A program made the position numbers and the translations under genes. DNA of 64,000 nt from contig NZ_FOAM01000005.1 in NCBI RefSeq assembly GCF_900109605.1, positions 124,001-188,000 of the forward strand, given 5' to 3'. Shown here in pieces: positions 18,160-29,467 of this stretch (positions are counted from its first letter, which is position 1; the number at the start of each line of letters is the position of its first letter). The notes under the pieces are model-generated. The model was given only the letters and a program-made list of their open reading frames with translations. It did not search any database and was not told the origin of the DNA. The stretch comes from Xaviernesmea oryzae (GTDB lineage: Bacteria > Pseudomonadota > Alphaproteobacteria > Rhizobiales > Rhizobiaceae).

Positions 18160-18356
18160 AGACTTTGTTGGCGAATGCAAGCGCCATAACGGGTTCGCTG
18201 GTGCATTCCGCAAAGCCGACCTGCCCATCAATTCTCGCAAGCACTTTTCACCGTTCATTAGAAAAATTGCTCGTAAGAATTGGAATGATCGACATTTTTC
18301 TTCGCATGGAAGATGCAGCGCAGATGCGTTGCAACCTTCCGGCAAGGAGTTCAAAC

Positions 18357-20570
18357 GTGAAATCAGCGACCCTTCGAAACATCTTTGCCATCGTCGGCTG
18401 CGGTCTTGTCACCACGGTCGCCGCGTCCGGCATCCTGTTTTACGACGCATTCTACGAGATGAAGGCCAAGAGCATTCACGAGCTGGAGCTTGTCGCGCAA
18501 TCGACCGCGCTGACGATTCAAGACTCGCTCGCCGCGCCGATCAAGCTCGTGGACACGCTCGATACCACGTTGCAGACGGCGAAGGCCGGCGGGCGTAGCG
18601 ACCGCGCCGCCACGAATGCTCTTTTGAAAACGCTCCTGCAATCCAATCCCGGCATTCTGGCCACATGGACGGCATGGGAGCCGGGCATGTTCGATGGCAA
18701 GGACAAGGATTTCATCGGCCAGGACGGTCATGACCAGACCGGCCGCTTCGTCCCCTACTGGTTTCGCAGCGGCTCCGAGGTGAAGCTGACGCCGCTTGTC
18801 GATTATACGGTCCCAGGCGCTGGAGACTATTATCTCAAGCCCTTCACCGAGAAGCGCGCTGTCGTGATCGAGCCCTATGTCTATTCGGTGGATGGAAAGG
18901 AGGTTCTGATGACCTCCATCACCAAACCGATCCTGATCGACGGGAAAACGGTCGGCGTTGCAGGTCTGGATCTGCTGCTGGCCGATACCCGCGCCTATCT
19001 CGATAGCATCCACCCCATGGGCGACGGCTGGGTCGGCCTGGTGACGGCGAGCGGCAATATCGTCGGCCATCGCAATCCAGCCCTTGCCGGCAAAAGCTTG
19101 AAAGACATGGGCGCTCCGGGGCAAGACTGGGCGCAACTCATCGCCAAGCCGACGCTCTCGCGCAATGTCAGCACCGAAACTGGCGAAAGCAGCTTCGCGG
19201 TCGCCTATCCGGTGCATCTGGGTGGCGACAATGTCTGGTACGCCGTCGCATCCGTGCCCGAGGCGACGCTTTTTGCCCAATTGCGGGCCATGGCGATCAA
19301 GTCGCTGCTGATCGTGGCGTCGGCCGCGCTTCTCCTGTCGCTGGTCGGCTGGCTGATCGTGCGCAAATTCGTCAGCCGGATCAATAACGTCATTGCCGAG
19401 ACCAACGCGATTGCCTCCGGAACACTCGACCTTGAGATCAAGGATCGTTCGGTGCAGGACGAGTTCGGCAATCTCGCCCGCTCGCTCGATATCCTGCTGC
19501 AGAACAATCGCCGAAAGGTCGAGCTGGAAAATCAAGCCGAGATCAGCCGCCGACAGCAGGAGCAGGAACGCGACGAGCGTGCCCGCATTGCCGCCGCGCA
19601 GGAGGCCGATGTCCGCTTCGCGGTCACCGCGCTCGGCGGCGCTTTAAACCGCCTTGCCGGTGGCGACATGACCGTGCGGTTGACGTCGCCCTTTACCAGC
19701 GCGCTGGAAACCATCCGCGACAACTTCAACAGCTCCGTGGAGAAACTTGAAGAGGTCCTCCTGGCCTCAAGCGAACACGCACAGGCGATCAACAGCGGAT
19801 CGAACGAAATTGGCGTGGCGGCCAATGATCTCGCACGGCGGACCGAGCAACAGGCGGCCTCCGTCGAGGAGACAGCGGCTGCACTGGAGGAAATTACCAC
19901 CTCGGTCAGCGATTCCGCCCGCCGGGCACAGGAAGCGGGAAGCTTCATCGACAAGACGCGCGGCGGCGCCGAGCGTTCGGGCCAGGTCGTGCGTCAGGCC
20001 ATCGAAGCCATGCGGCAGATCGAGACCTCGTCGGAATCGATTTCCAACATTATCGGCGTCATTGACGAGATCGCCTTCCAGACCAATCTTCTGGCACTGA
20101 ATGCCGGCGTGGAAGCTGCCCGCGCCGGTGAGGCCGGCAAGGGTTTCGCGGTCGTCGCCCAGGAGGTGCGCGAACTCGCCCAGCGTTCGGCCAGCGCCGC
20201 CAAGGAGATCAAGACGCTGATCAGCACCTCAGGCGCCCAGGTCAAGGCCGGCGTGACGCTGGTCGATCAGACCGGCGTCGAGCTGGACGCGATCGCCGCA
20301 GGCGTTCAGGAGATCAACGGCAATATCCAGGCCATCGCGAAAGCCACGCGCGAACAGGCCAATGGGCTCGCCGAGATCAACAGCGCCGTCAATCGGATCG
20401 ATGCGGCGACGCAGCAGAATGCCGGCATGGTCGAGGAGACCAATGCGGCAACGCAGGCGCTGGCCTCGGAGGTTGGGGCGCTGACGGAACGGCTCGGGCA
20501 TTTCAAGCTGGGCCGGACCTCCCATGCCGCCTCGCCCCTGCATGCCGCCGCAGCCCGGATGCGCGCCTGA
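18357..20570 (+). CDS. Methyl-accepting chemotaxis protein with dCache-type sensor
   Basis: 737 residues from GTG 18357, which has AAGGAG eight bases upstream; the in-frame ATG at 18165 would add an unsupported 64-residue extension. Order: first membrane helix ([20 protein letters not shown]), a large periplasmic sensor of about 280 residues with dCache features ([28 protein letters not shown]), a second membrane helix near residue 320, HAMP, then the signalling domain. The latter carries the invariant hairpin core ([20 protein letters not shown]) and [17 protein letters not shown]. No C-terminal CheR-binding pentapeptide is seen. Such receptors bind small ligands such as amino or organic acids and control CheA. 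The ligand here is unknown; no che genes are nearby. Confidence 0.93.
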   Translation: MKSATLRNIFAIVGCGLVTTVAASGILFYDAFYEMKAKSIHELELVAQSTALTIQDSLAAPIKLVDTLDTTLQTAKAGGRSDRAATNALLKTLLQSNPGILATWTAWEPGMFDGKDKDFIGQDGHDQTGRFVPYWFRSGSEVKLTPLVDYTVPGAGDYYLKPFTEKRAVVIEPYVYSVDGKEVLMTSITKPILIDGKTVGVAGLDLLLADTRAYLDSIHPMGDGWVGLVTASGNIVGHRNPALAGKSLKDMGAPGQDWAQLIAKPTLSRNVSTETGESSFAVAYPVHLGGDNVWYAVASVPEATLFAQLRAMAIKSLLIVASAALLLSLVGWLIVRKFVSRINNVIAETNAIASGTLDLEIKDRSVQDEFGNLARSLDILLQNNRRKVELENQAEISRRQQEQERDERARIAAAQEADVRFAVTALGGALNRLAGGDMTVRLTSPFTSALETIRDNFNSSVEKLEEVLLASSEHAQAINSGSNEIGVAANDLARRTEQQAASVEETAAALEEITTSVSDSARRAQEAGSFIDKTRGGAERSGQVVRQAIEAMRQIETSSESISNIIGVIDEIAFQTNLLALNAGVEAARAGEAGKGFAVVAQEVRELAQRSASAAKEIKTLISTSGAQVKAGVTLVDQTGVELDAIAAGVQEINGNIQAIAKATREQANGLAEINSAVNRIDAATQQNAGMVEETNAATQALASEVGALTERLGHFKLGRTSHAASPLHAAAARMRA

Positions 20571-20609
20571 ACCAGGGCGCGCTCCTGCAATCCTGAAACA
20601 CCGATCGAG

Positions 20610-20650
20610 AGCATCAGGCCGAATGTAACAACCGGTTTCGGCTCGATGCT
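20610..20650. terminator. Hairpin between convergent genes
   Basis: AGCATC-A-GGCCGAA (from 20610) pairs with TTCGGC-TC-GATGCT (to 20650), 40 bases after the chemoreceptor stop and just before the end of the convergent gene. It could serve both transcripts. Confidence 0.55.
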
Positions 20651-20662
20651 TTCAAATTCGGC

Positions 20663-21241
20663 TTACGAGCGGTCTGCTGTGACGGACTGCGCAAGGAGGA
20701 CGAGCGCCTGCTCGTAGACAGCCAGGTCCCGCGCGGGGTCCGCCGGAATCGTGGCGGCGCGCAGGACCTGACCGCCCGTCGCCGTGATGCCGCCGTCGAT
20801 CATTAGATTGTCGGCCATGCCGTGCTCTTCCACCGCAAGGCCATCGGGGCCTCGCGGCCGGCCGCTGGTGCGGTCAAGCGCCTGTCCACGATACCAGTCC
20901 GCCTCCACCCGACGGCCATAATCGTCCGGATGATTGCTATAGGCCCAGACCCGCTTGCCCAACGCAATCATGAAACCGATTTCGTAGACCGTGCCCGGAT
21001 CGGCGCTGATGCCGCGAAAGGGTGTGATGTTCGCTAGGCAGATTTCGGCCTTGCGCATAGCCAGATCGTTGCGCCTATAGATGGCATCGGCCGTCAGGAT
21101 GCCTGACGGCGCTTGGTTCTCATCGCTGCCGGGACCGGTCGGCTCGAAGCCAAACTGGCGGGCAAGACGACGCTTCTGCGCCATCAGCGCCTGGGCATCG
21201 GGCAGGAAGACTTCCGGCCCGGCAAGATAGATCGTTGGCAT
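20663..21241 (-). CDS. Nucleoside 2-deoxyribosyltransferase-like protein
   Basis: 192 residues. The N-terminal MPTIYLAGPEVF with the family's glycine, the downstream DLAMRKAEICLANITPFRG and the signature DPGTVYEIGFMIALGK match the nucleoside 2-deoxyribosyltransferase fold, including the catalytic Glu in GTVYEIG. These enzymes cleave or exchange the base of 2'-deoxynucleosides. Some relatives hydrolyse dNMPs or act on nucleotide second messengers, so the exact reaction is open. AAAGGA lies five bases before ATG 21241. The gene starts 26 bases after the ABC-F gene in the same direction and is probably cotranscribed with it. Confidence 0.88.
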   Translation of the reverse strand: MPTIYLAGPEVFLPDAQALMAQKRRLARQFGFEPTGPGSDENQAPSGILTADAIYRRNDLAMRKAEICLANITPFRGISADPGTVYEIGFMIALGKRVWAYSNHPDDYGRRVEADWYRGQALDRTSGRPRGPDGLAVEEHGMADNLMIDGGITATGGQVLRAATIPADPARDLAVYEQALVLLAQSVTADRS

Positions 21242-21267
21242 GGGCGTCCTTTCGCTCGGCCGCGCCG

Positions 21268-22890
21268 TCAGGGATGCAAGCCCGGCGCTTCCTGGCCGGT
21301 GCGCGCGACATATTCGCTATAGCCGCCGCCATATTGATGCACGCCATCCGGCGTCAATTCCAGCACGCGGTTGGAGAGCGCGCTGAGGAAATGCCGGTCG
21401 TGCGAGACGAAGAGCATTGTGCCCTCGAATTGCGCGAGGGCCTTGATCAGCATGTCCTTCGTGTCGAGATCGAGATGGTTGGTCGGCTCGTCGAGCACCA
21501 GAAGGTTCGGCGGATCGAACAGCATGGCGGCCATGACGAGGCGAGCCTTTTCGCCTCCAGACAGCACGCGGCAACGTTTCTCCACATCATCCCCGGAAAA
21601 ACCGAAGCAGCCGGCCAGCGCACGCAGCGGCCCCTGGCCTGCTTTGGGAAAGCTCTCCTCGAGCCACTGGAATACGGTCTGCTCGCCGGAGAGAAGATCC
21701 ATGGCGTGCTGCGCAAAATAACCCATCTTCACGCTCGCGCCGATCGCCACGCTGCCGGCATCCGGCTGGCTCGCGCCGGCGACAAGTTTCAGCAGCGTCG
21801 ACTTGCCGGCGCCGTTGACGCCGAGAATGCACCAGCGTTCGCGCCGGCGCACCATGAAGCTCAAATCCTCATAGATCACGCGCGAGCCATAGGCCTTGTG
21901 CACATTCTTCAAATTGATGACGTCCTCGCCCGAGCGCGGCGCCGGCAGGAAGTCGAAAGCAACGGTCTGGCGCCGGCGCGGCGGCTCGACGCGCTCGATC
22001 TTATCGAGCTTCTTCACCCGGCTCTGGACCTGCGCGGCGTGGGAGGCGCGTGCCTTGAAGCGCTCGATGAAGCGGATTTCCTTGGCCAGCATGGCCTGCT
22101 GACGCTCGAACTGCGCCTGCTGATGCTTCTCCGACAAGGCGCGCTGCGCCTCGTAGAAGGCATAGTCGCCGGAATAGCTGGTGAGCGCGCCGCCATCTAT
22201 CTCGATGATCTTGTTGACGATGCGGTTCATGAACTCGCGATCGTGCGATGTCATCAACAGCGCGCCATCATAGGATTTCAGGAAGGATTCGAGCCAGATC
22301 AGGCTTTCCAGATCGAGATGGTTCGATGGCTCGTCCAGCAGCATGACATCCGGTCGCATCAGCAGGATGCGGGCGAGCGCCACGCGCATCTTCCAGCCGC
22401 CCGACAGCTTGCCGACGTCGCCATCCATCATCGCTTCGGTGAAGCTCAAGCCCGCCAGAACCTCGCGCGCCCGACCTTCGAGCGCATAGCCGTCGAGCTC
22501 CTCGTAGCGTGCCTGGACTTCGCCATAGCGCTCGACGATGGCCTCCATCTCGTCCATCCGGTCCGGATCGGACATCGCCGCCTCCAGCTCGGCCAACTCG
22601 GCCGCAACCAGAGAGACCGGCCCCGCCCCATCCATTACCTCCGCGACCGCACTGCGGCCGGCCATTTCGCCGACATCCTGATCGAAATAACCAATGGTCA
22701 CGCCGCGCTCGAGCGAGACCTGTCCCTCGTCCGGCTGCTCCTCGCCCGTGATCATCCGGAATAACGTCGTCTTGCCGGCGCCGTTCGGCCCAACAAGACC
22801 GATCTTCTCACCTTTATTCAATGCTGCGGAAGCCTCGATAAACAGTAAGCGATGACTGTTCTGTTTCGAGATATTTTCAATTCGGATCAT
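21268..22890 (-). CDS. ABC-F family ATPase (ribosome-associated)
   Basis: 540 residues with two ABC domains in one chain and no membrane helices. Domain one has GPNGAGKT, LSGGWKMR and LLDEPSNHLD; domain two has GVNGAGKS, LSGGEKAR and LVLDEPTNHLD. Between them is the charged helical linker (about residues 240-320, rich in Arg/Lys/Gln) that is the P-site tRNA interaction motif of ABC-F proteins. Overall it looks closest to the YbiT-type branch. These proteins bind the ribosomal E site and relieve stalled translation or give antibiotic protection. It heads a probable two-gene unit with the deoxyribosyltransferase-like gene. Confidence 0.93.
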   Translation of the reverse strand: MIRIENISKQNSHRLLFIEASAALNKGEKIGLVGPNGAGKTTLFRMITGEEQPDEGQVSLERGVTIGYFDQDVGEMAGRSAVAEVMDGAGPVSLVAAELAELEAAMSDPDRMDEMEAIVERYGEVQARYEELDGYALEGRAREVLAGLSFTEAMMDGDVGKLSGGWKMRVALARILLMRPDVMLLDEPSNHLDLESLIWLESFLKSYDGALLMTSHDREFMNRIVNKIIEIDGGALTSYSGDYAFYEAQRALSEKHQQAQFERQQAMLAKEIRFIERFKARASHAAQVQSRVKKLDKIERVEPPRRRQTVAFDFLPAPRSGEDVINLKNVHKAYGSRVIYEDLSFMVRRRERWCILGVNGAGKSTLLKLVAGASQPDAGSVAIGASVKMGYFAQHAMDLLSGEQTVFQWLEESFPKAGQGPLRALAGCFGFSGDDVEKRCRVLSGGEKARLVMAAMLFDPPNLLVLDEPTNHLDLDTKDMLIKALAQFEGTMLFVSHDRHFLSALSNRVLELTPDGVHQYGGGYSEYVARTGQEAPGLHP

Positions 22891-23126
22891 GACAGGGCGG
22901 CCCAGATGGATGCTTTCGCGCGCCTTATGGCATGTGCAACGCTATCTGTCCCCGCCTTTTCGCCGGGTCCACCTTGTGCTGCAACATTGCGCGTGCAAAG
23001 GTGATCTCGCACACGCAAACTGAGTTGGTTAAAGAAATCTTTTCAGGATGCCTGCGCTGAACGCACTCGCATGAGACTTATTTTTAGGGGTTTCTGCTCA
23101 ATATACCGCGTCCATGGAACCAGCGA

Positions 23127-24215
23127 ATGCGTGACCGGATCAAAGGCTTCGACGGCCTCAGGGGAATAGCAGCCATGGCCGTCGTCTTCGGTCATACCGC
23201 TGCTGGATTCTCGCAGATCGGCGGCCTCGCCGTCAATTTGTTCTTTGCGCTCAGCGGCTATCTCATCGTGGAAAACCTGCACAGGATGCGTCAGGCAATC
23301 GATGCGGGCCAATCGACCTTCGCCGACCAGCTCAATCGCTTCTGGATCCGGCGCACGCTGCGCATCATGCCGGCCTATTATGTCGTCATCATCATCTGCC
23401 TGCTGATCCTGGCCTGGCTCGGCCGCATCACGCTGATCGAATCCCTGTTTTTCCTTACCTATACGCAGAACTTCCTGATCGCGCAGCTGGGCACCTGGAT
23501 GCAGCTCAGCCATACCTGGACGTTGGCGGTCGAGCAGCAATTCTATATTCTGATCGCGCCGCTTCTGCTTTTGCTTCCCGCGGCGCGGCATCCCGCCTTC
23601 CTTCTGGGCTGCGCAACCGTCACCACCATTGCCTCGATCGCAGGCCTCTTCATCTTGCCGGCCTATTTTCCGACGCTGAGCCCCTTCGCCTTCGCCCGCT
23701 GGCCGATCATCGGCTTCCTGCTGGGCTGCGCAGGCGGCTATCTTGCCATTCGCCGGGATATCCGCATTTCCACGCCGGTTTTCACGATCATGGCTTTCAT
23801 CTGCGTGCTGATCTCAGCCCTGCCGGCGCTGTATCTGGCGGAACGTCCGTCGATCGACTCTGTGAATTTCCTGTTTCAGGTGATCGCATGTCCCGTGATC
23901 ATCGCCTATGTCGCCACACACCAGACCAGCCGGATCGTTGCCTGGCTCGATAGCAGTCTGCTGATTTTCCTCGGCCAGCTGTCCTACAGCCTTTATCTCG
24001 TTCATTATCTCGTTGCCGAACTGGTCAAGGAACATTGGCCGGTGGATCTGCAGACGCTCACCCTGTCAGATCAGGTCGTGCAGAAACTTCTGATCTTCCT
24101 CGCAACGAGCGCGATCTCCATCGCCCTCGCCTATCTGAACTATCGTTTCGTCGAGATGCGCTTCATCTCAAGAAAGTCGACGCCGCGCTTCCCCGCTGGC
24201 GTGGCCAAGGCCTGA
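23127..24215 (+). CDS. Acyltransferase 3 family membrane O-acyltransferase
   Basis: 362 residues, about ten hydrophobic helices. The opening RIKGFDGLRGIAAMAVVFGH contains the conserved Arg and His of the OafA/ExoZ family, followed by FFALSGYLI and RRTLRIMPAYY. The C-terminus has FLGQLSYSLYLVHY with its conserved His. These inner-membrane enzymes add acetyl or other acyl groups to exopolysaccharide, lipopolysaccharide or glycans. It stands alone, so the acceptor is unknown. ATG 23127 has GGAA upstream. The GC-rich region ahead (22891-23126) should contain divergent promoters for it and the ABC-F gene; no clear motif was found. Confidence 0.9.
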   Translation: MRDRIKGFDGLRGIAAMAVVFGHTAAGFSQIGGLAVNLFFALSGYLIVENLHRMRQAIDAGQSTFADQLNRFWIRRTLRIMPAYYVVIIICLLILAWLGRITLIESLFFLTYTQNFLIAQLGTWMQLSHTWTLAVEQQFYILIAPLLLLLPAARHPAFLLGCATVTTIASIAGLFILPAYFPTLSPFAFARWPIIGFLLGCAGGYLAIRRDIRISTPVFTIMAFICVLISALPALYLAERPSIDSVNFLFQVIACPVIIAYVATHQTSRIVAWLDSSLLIFLGQLSYSLYLVHYLVAELVKEHWPVDLQTLTLSDQVVQKLLIFLATSAISIALAYLNYRFVEMRFISRKSTPRFPAGVAKA

Positions 24216-24510
24216 TCTCCGCAGGGCTCAAGCCCCGGAATTGATCTTCCGTGAGGTGGTCGATCCCTTCATGCAAAAGAGCAATATGCTGCATTGCGGT
24301 GCAGAAACGTCTCCTGCTCATGCTGCAGATCGCTTATCGGAGAGTCGACCCTGCGCAATGTCTCGCAGATGCGAGATGATCGAAGCGAGTCGATGGTGTG
24401 CCGTTCATACTGACGTCGGACAATGTCACGCACGGCTTATTTGGTTGTAGACAAGACTGAGTTTGGCCAAGCGACAGCGAGCCTTAGCATCTGACTATAG
24501 CCCTTAACCA
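24216..24510. other. Intergenic region without recognised gene
   Basis: About 300 bases between the acyltransferase and the end of the efflux operon. Open frames are short and have no recognisable motif. Nothing beyond the terminator that follows could be identified. Confidence 0.4.
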
Positions 24511-24540
24511 AAGAAGAAGCGGCGCGAGCGCCGCTTCTTG
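24511..24540 (-). terminator. Rho-independent terminator of the efflux operon
   Basis: AAGAAGCGGCGC (24514-24525) and GCGCCGCTTCTT (24528-24539) form a 12-pair stem with a two-base tip. On the minus strand the stem is followed by CTTTGG after TTCTT, 31 bases after the efflux pump stop codon. Confidence 0.8.
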
Positions 24541-24570
24541 AGCTTTGCACGGGAAGGCCGCTCGTAGCCC

Positions 24571-27500
24571 TCAGGAAGCCGCGGGCGCCTGACCTGGTGC
24601 ATCCGGCGTTTCGGCTCCCCGGCGAGGCTTGCCCTTGAAGATCCGGCGCACGGTGACGAACAACAGCGGAATGAAGAACACGCCGGCGAAGGTGGCGGCG
24701 ATCATGCCGCCCATCACGCCGATGCCGATGGCGTTCTGCGCGCCCGAGCCGGCGCCTGAGGCAATTGCCAGGGGCGTGACGCCGAGAATGAAGGCGAGCG
24801 AGGTCATCAGGATCGGCCGCAGGCGCTGGCGCGACGCTTCCAGTGTCGCCGCCACCAGATCCTTGCCATGCTGTTGCTGTTCCATGGCGAATTCCACGAT
24901 CAGGATGGCGTTCTTGGCCGCCAGACCGATGGTGGTCAGCAGACCGACCTTGAAATAGACGTCGTTGGATTCGCCGAAGATCAGCGCCGCCGCCAGCGCG
25001 CCGAAGATGCCGATCGGCACCGCCAGCATGACGGCGAAGGGGATCGACCAGCTCTCGTAAAGCGCGGCAAGCGCCAGAAAGACGACGAGACCGGAAATAA
25101 TGTAGAGCTGCAGGGCCTGATTGCCCGAGAGCTTTTCCTGCGCCGAAAGCCCGGTCCATTCGTGGCGGAAACCGCCGAGCTGGCCCATCATGTTGTCGAT
25201 TTCAGTCATGGCATCGCCCGAGCTGACACCTGCCGCCGCGGCACCCTGGATTTCCACGGCGGAGGAGCCATTATAGCGCTCCAGACGTGGCGAGCCGAAG
25301 GTCCAGCTGCCGCCGGAAAAGGCCGAGAAGGGCACCATGGCGCCATCGGTATTGCGCACATACCAGCGATCGAAGTCCTCCGGCTGCATGCGGAAGTCCT
25401 TGTCGCTCTGGAGATAGACGGGCTTGATGCGGCCGCGATCGATGAAGTCGTTGACATAGGACCCGCCCCAGGCGGCCGAGAGGGTCGTGTCGATGTTGGC
25501 AAGGCTCAGATTGAGCGCACTCGCCTTTTCCTGATCGATATTGACCTGATATTGCGTCTGGTCTTCCTGCCCGTTGGGGCGTGTGCCTGTCAGCATCGCG
25601 TTCTTGGCGGCCATGCCCAGAAGCTTGTTGCGCGCGGCGATCAGGGCTTCGTGGCCCTGGCCATTGACGTCCTGCAGATAGAAGTCGAAGCCCGAGGAAT
25701 TGCCGAAGCCCTGAATAGCGGGGGGCGCGAGCGCGAAGACGCTGGCATCCTTGATCCGCGAGAAGGTCTTCATCGCCCGGCCGGCAATCGCCGACGCGCT
25801 CTGATCGCCGCCCTTGCGGCTGTCGAAGGCCTTCAGCTTGACGAAGGCCAGCGCCACGTTCTGGCCCGACCCGCCGAAGCCGAAGCCGATGGCCCCGAAA
25901 ACGCCATCGACGCTTGCCTTCTCGTCGTTGAGATAGTGATCCGTCACCTGGCGCAGCACCTTGATCGTGCGGTCCTGTGTCGCGCCCGGCGGCAGCTGAA
26001 TGCTGGTGAGCAGAATGCCCTGATCCTCTTCCGGCAGGAACGAACTGGGCAGTCGGTTGAAGAAATAGCCGACGCCGCCAATGATCAGCGCGAAGAGCAG
26101 AAGGAAAATGGCCGGACGCCGGATCATGCCGGCCACGCCGCGCTGATAGCCCGAGGTGGTGCGCTCGAAGCCGCGATTGAACAGGCCGGAAAGCCCCTTC
26201 TCCCGCGCGCCGTGCTTCGGCTTCTTCAGGATGGTGGCGCAGAGCGCCGGGGTGAGGATCAGCGCCACGATCACCGACAGGATCATCGCCGAAACGATGG
26301 TGATGGAGAACTGGCGGTAGATGATACCGACAGAGCCGGAGAAGAAGGCCATAGGCACGAAAACGGCCGAGAGCACCGTGGCGATACCGACCAGCGCGCC
26401 AGTGATTTCATCCATGGACTTGATCGTCGCTTCGCGCGGATCCAGCCCCTCCTCCTCCATCACGCGCTCGACATTCTCGACCACGACGATCGCGTCGTCG
26501 ACCAGAAGACCGATGGCGAGCACCATGGCGAACATGGTCAGCGTGTTGATGGAATAGCCGAAGACCGCAAGCACGCCGAAGGTGCCGAGCAGCACCACGG
26601 GCACGGCAAGCGTCGGGATGATGGTGGCGCGCAAGCTCTGCAAAAAAACGAGCATGACGATGAAGACGAGGACCACGGCCTCGATCAGCGTCTTGATCAC
26701 GTCCTCGATCGACAGTTTGACGAAGGGTGTGGTGTCGTAGGGATAGACCACCTCGACATTGGCCGGCAGCGTCTGTTTCAAACTGTTGATCGTGTTGACC
26801 ACGGCCTCGGCCGTATCCAGCGCATTGGCGCCGGAGGCAAGGTTGATGCCGAGACCGGCAGCGTTCTTGCCATTGTAGAGGCCGGCGCTGTCATAGCTTT
26901 CGGCACCCAGCTCGACGGTGGCGACATCGTTGAGGCGGACGAGCGAGCCATCCGACTGGCTTTTGATGATGATGTTTTCGAATTGTTCAGGCGTCTGCAG
27001 CCGGCTCTTGGCCGTCACCGTCGCGTTGAGCTGCTGACCCTTCTTCTGCGGCAGGCCGCCCAGCTGGCCGGCGGAAACCTGCGTGTTCTGCGCCTCGATG
27101 GCCGAGGCGATGTCGCTCGGCATCAGGCTGTATTTATAAAGCTTTTCCGGATCGAGCCAGATGCGCATGGCATAGCCGGAGCCGAAAATGCGCGTGTCGC
27201 CCACGCCTTCCACGCGCTTGATCGTGTCGTTCAGCGTGCTGTCGATATAGTCGGACAGGTCGAGCGACGTCATGCGGTTGTCGGTTGAGACAAAGGCCAC
27301 CACCATCAGGAAGCTGGACGCCGACTTCGCGACCGTGATGCCGCTGGAGATCACCGAGGTCGGCAATTGCGACTGGACGAGCTGCAGCTTGTTCTGCACC
27401 TGCATCTGCGCCACGTCGCCATCGGCCTTGTTGGTGAAGGTGATGGAGATCGAGGCCTGGCCGTTCGATTGCGAGGTGGAAATGATGTAATCGAGATTGT

Positions 27501-27717
27501 CGATGCCGGTCATGCCCTGTTCGATGACCTTGGTCACCGAATTTTCCACCGTCTGCGCGTCCGCGCCGGGATAGCTGGCGCTGATGCGCACGGTGATCGG
27601 CGCGATCTGCGGATATTGCGAGATCGACAGCGTGGTAATGGCCAGCACGCCGCCAAGCATGATGCAGATGGCGATGACCCAGGCGAAGATCGGCCGGTCG
27701 ATGAAAAAGCGCGACAT
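24571..27717 (-). CDS. RND efflux transporter, HAE1 family (AcrB/MexB/BepE type)
   Basis: 1048 residues, the normal size. It starts [20 protein letters not shown] and has 12 membrane helices in two halves. The helix 4 proton-relay segment [18 protein letters not shown] carries the paired Asp residues, and periplasmic porter features such as the G-rich [15 protein letters not shown] and TATLPGG-type loops are present. It forms an inner-membrane trimer that expels drugs, detergents or plant compounds through an adaptor and an outer-membrane channel. The adaptor gene lies 11 bases upstream. No TolC-like gene or TetR repressor is adjacent. Confidence 0.96.
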   Translation of the reverse strand: MSRFFIDRPIFAWVIAICIMLGGVLAITTLSISQYPQIAPITVRISASYPGADAQTVENSVTKVIEQGMTGIDNLDYIISTSQSNGQASISITFTNKADGDVAQMQVQNKLQLVQSQLPTSVISSGITVAKSASSFLMVVAFVSTDNRMTSLDLSDYIDSTLNDTIKRVEGVGDTRIFGSGYAMRIWLDPEKLYKYSLMPSDIASAIEAQNTQVSAGQLGGLPQKKGQQLNATVTAKSRLQTPEQFENIIIKSQSDGSLVRLNDVATVELGAESYDSAGLYNGKNAAGLGINLASGANALDTAEAVVNTINSLKQTLPANVEVVYPYDTTPFVKLSIEDVIKTLIEAVVLVFIVMLVFLQSLRATIIPTLAVPVVLLGTFGVLAVFGYSINTLTMFAMVLAIGLLVDDAIVVVENVERVMEEEGLDPREATIKSMDEITGALVGIATVLSAVFVPMAFFSGSVGIIYRQFSITIVSAMILSVIVALILTPALCATILKKPKHGAREKGLSGLFNRGFERTTSGYQRGVAGMIRRPAIFLLLFALIIGGVGYFFNRLPSSFLPEEDQGILLTSIQLPPGATQDRTIKVLRQVTDHYLNDEKASVDGVFGAIGFGFGGSGQNVALAFVKLKAFDSRKGGDQSASAIAGRAMKTFSRIKDASVFALAPPAIQGFGNSSGFDFYLQDVNGQGHEALIAARNKLLGMAAKNAMLTGTRPNGQEDQTQYQVNIDQEKASALNLSLANIDTTLSAAWGGSYVNDFIDRGRIKPVYLQSDKDFRMQPEDFDRWYVRNTDGAMVPFSAFSGGSWTFGSPRLERYNGSSAVEIQGAAAAGVSSGDAMTEIDNMMGQLGGFRHEWTGLSAQEKLSGNQALQLYIISGLVVFLALAALYESWSIPFAVMLAVPIGIFGALAAALIFGESNDVYFKVGLLTTIGLAAKNAILIVEFAMEQQQHGKDLVAATLEASRQRLRPILMTSLAFILGVTPLAIASGAGSGAQNAIGIGVMGGMIAATFAGVFFIPLLFVTVRRIFKGKPRRGAETPDAPGQAPAAS

Positions 27718-27728
27718 GCGTCAGGGCC

Positions 27729-28973
27729 TCACTTGCTGGCGGCAGCAGCGGCGGGCGCCGCGCTGGCCTGCTTTTCCGGCGCCGGGGTGCTGTTGCCGTC
27801 CGCGGCCTGCTCCAGCTCGCCGGTGGCGTCGTTGACGATCACCTCGCTGGCCGTCACCTCCTGGCCGGCGCGCACACGCTGCATGCCTTCGACCACTACA
27901 CGCTCATTGTCCTTAATGCCCTGGGCCACCAGCCAGCTATTGCCGACGCTGCGCTCGGTCGCCAGCACCCGCTCCTCCACCTTGCCATCGGCCCCGACGA
28001 ATTTCGCCATCGGCTCGCCCTTCGCATTGCGCGACACGGCCCGCTGCGGCACCAGGAAGCTGTTCTGGCGAATGCCCTCCTGGATCGTCGCGCGGACATA
28101 GACGCCGGGCAGGAGCAGCTGGTCGGCGTTCGGAAATTCGGCGCGCAAGCGCACCGTGCCTGTCGTTTCCTCGACGGCGGCATCGAGAAATTCGATGCGA
28201 CCGGTATCGCCATATTGGGATCCGTCTTCCAAAGTCAGGCGCACGCTCACATTGCCGCCCGTCGTCTTCAGGCGCCCTTCGTCGATGGCCCGGCGCAGCT
28301 TCAAGAGATTGACGCTGGACTGGATGACATCGACATTGATCGGATCGATCTGGCGGATCGTCGTCAACGCTGTCGTCTGGTCGGCCGTCACCAGCGCGCC
28401 GACCGTTACGGTGGAAGCGCCGACGCGGCCGCCGATGGGCGCGCGGATTTTCGTATAATCGAGATTGATACGGGCCGTCTCGAGCGCCGCCTTGGCAGAA
28501 GCGACATCCGCCTGCGCCTGCACCAGTGTTGCCTGGGCGGTGTCGAGATCCTGCTGGCTGACGGCGTCGCGCTGGCTCAGGCCCTTGTAGCGATCGACCT
28601 TCGCCTGGGCGCTGGGAATAGCGCCCTCCGCCTTGGCAAGGGCGGCTGCCGCGCTGTCATAGGCTGCCTGGTAGGTGGCGGGGTCGATCTCATAGAGCGT
28701 GTCGCCCTCCTTGACCGACCCGCCCTCCTGAAAATTCCGCTTGCGGATAATGCCGCCGACCTGCGGCCTGACTTCGGCAATCAGCGACGCTGCCGTGCGC
28801 CCCGGCAAAGTCGCCGTCACCGCCACTGACGTCGGATGCAGCGCCATGACGCTGACCTCGGGCTTGACCGCAGGCGCGCCACCGCCCTTGTCGGCCTGCT
28901 TCTGGTTGCACCCTGCCAGGAACAGGGCAGCGATCAGGCTTGCGGAAAGGAGCAGCGGCCGGGAGTGAAGCAA
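27729..28973 (-). CDS. RND periplasmic adaptor lipoprotein (AcrA/MexA type)
   Basis: 414 residues from TTG 28973, chosen because it directly precedes a complete lipoprotein signal (HSRPLLLSASLIAALFLAGC) and has GAGGA eight bases upstream. ATG 29078 would add 35 residues with no signal character. After the lipobox Cys come the lipoyl halves (PQVGGIIRKRNFQEGGSVKEGD and the return segment YTKIRAPIGGRVG), a coiled-coil hairpin between them rich in Ala/Gln, then a beta-barrel and a membrane-proximal domain. It bridges the RND pump and an outer-membrane channel. First gene of the two-gene operon. Confidence 0.95.
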   Translation of the reverse strand: MLHSRPLLLSASLIAALFLAGCNQKQADKGGGAPAVKPEVSVMALHPTSVAVTATLPGRTAASLIAEVRPQVGGIIRKRNFQEGGSVKEGDTLYEIDPATYQAAYDSAAAALAKAEGAIPSAQAKVDRYKGLSQRDAVSQQDLDTAQATLVQAQADVASAKAALETARINLDYTKIRAPIGGRVGASTVTVGALVTADQTTALTTIRQIDPINVDVIQSSVNLLKLRRAIDEGRLKTTGGNVSVRLTLEDGSQYGDTGRIEFLDAAVEETTGTVRLRAEFPNADQLLLPGVYVRATIQEGIRQNSFLVPQRAVSRNAKGEPMAKFVGADGKVEERVLATERSVGNSWLVAQGIKDNERVVVEGMQRVRAGQEVTASEVIVNDATGELEQAADGNSTPAPEKQASAAPAAAAASK

Positions 28974-29467
28974 GGTGTCGATCCTCGAAAAGCAGGATCC
29001 CGCGCAAGACCGGAGAGAGCCGAACTCCTGACGGGAGAAGAAGATGCGAAAGGCGGCGTAGCAAAGGGCCCGATCCATGTATAGAGACGCGGCGGGCCCT
29101 CACGAAACTGTGTTGTGCAGCGCAATGAGGCGCTTTGGTCCTGTGCCGTTGCAGAGGAGGCTGCTGTGCAAAGAGGAAGCTCTGAAGCATGCACAGCGGT
29201 GTGTCCAACAGCCAGGAACACAAACGCTTGCGGGAGAATGTGCGCCTCGAAGACCATTCGTCAAGAGCCGCTTAATCAGCGTTCCCGGAGACGAGCATGA
29301 GGCGATACCTGTCAGACTCCCGCCTTTGCTGTTTACAGGCTTCGGAAAGTAGGGTCGTAGCCGGAAAAAGATGCTGATAGCCACGGTGAAGAGTGCCGAG
29401 CTTTGTCCCGCCGATCATGGCTGCCGATCGTTCGAACAGGCGGCCCTCCAGCGCCTGAGCGGCTTTA

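Noticed and set aside
26440-26460. Another CCTCCTCC-like stretch inside the RND gene
   Set aside because: It is coding sequence (Glu-rich on the minus strand), not in a hairpin loop, and lacks the exact CCTCCTCCC.
24868-27288. 806-codon plus-strand frame opposite the RND pump
   Set aside because: Long antisense frames are common in GC-rich codon usage; the peptide is His/Asp/Arg-rich with no domain, while the minus strand encodes an obvious transporter.
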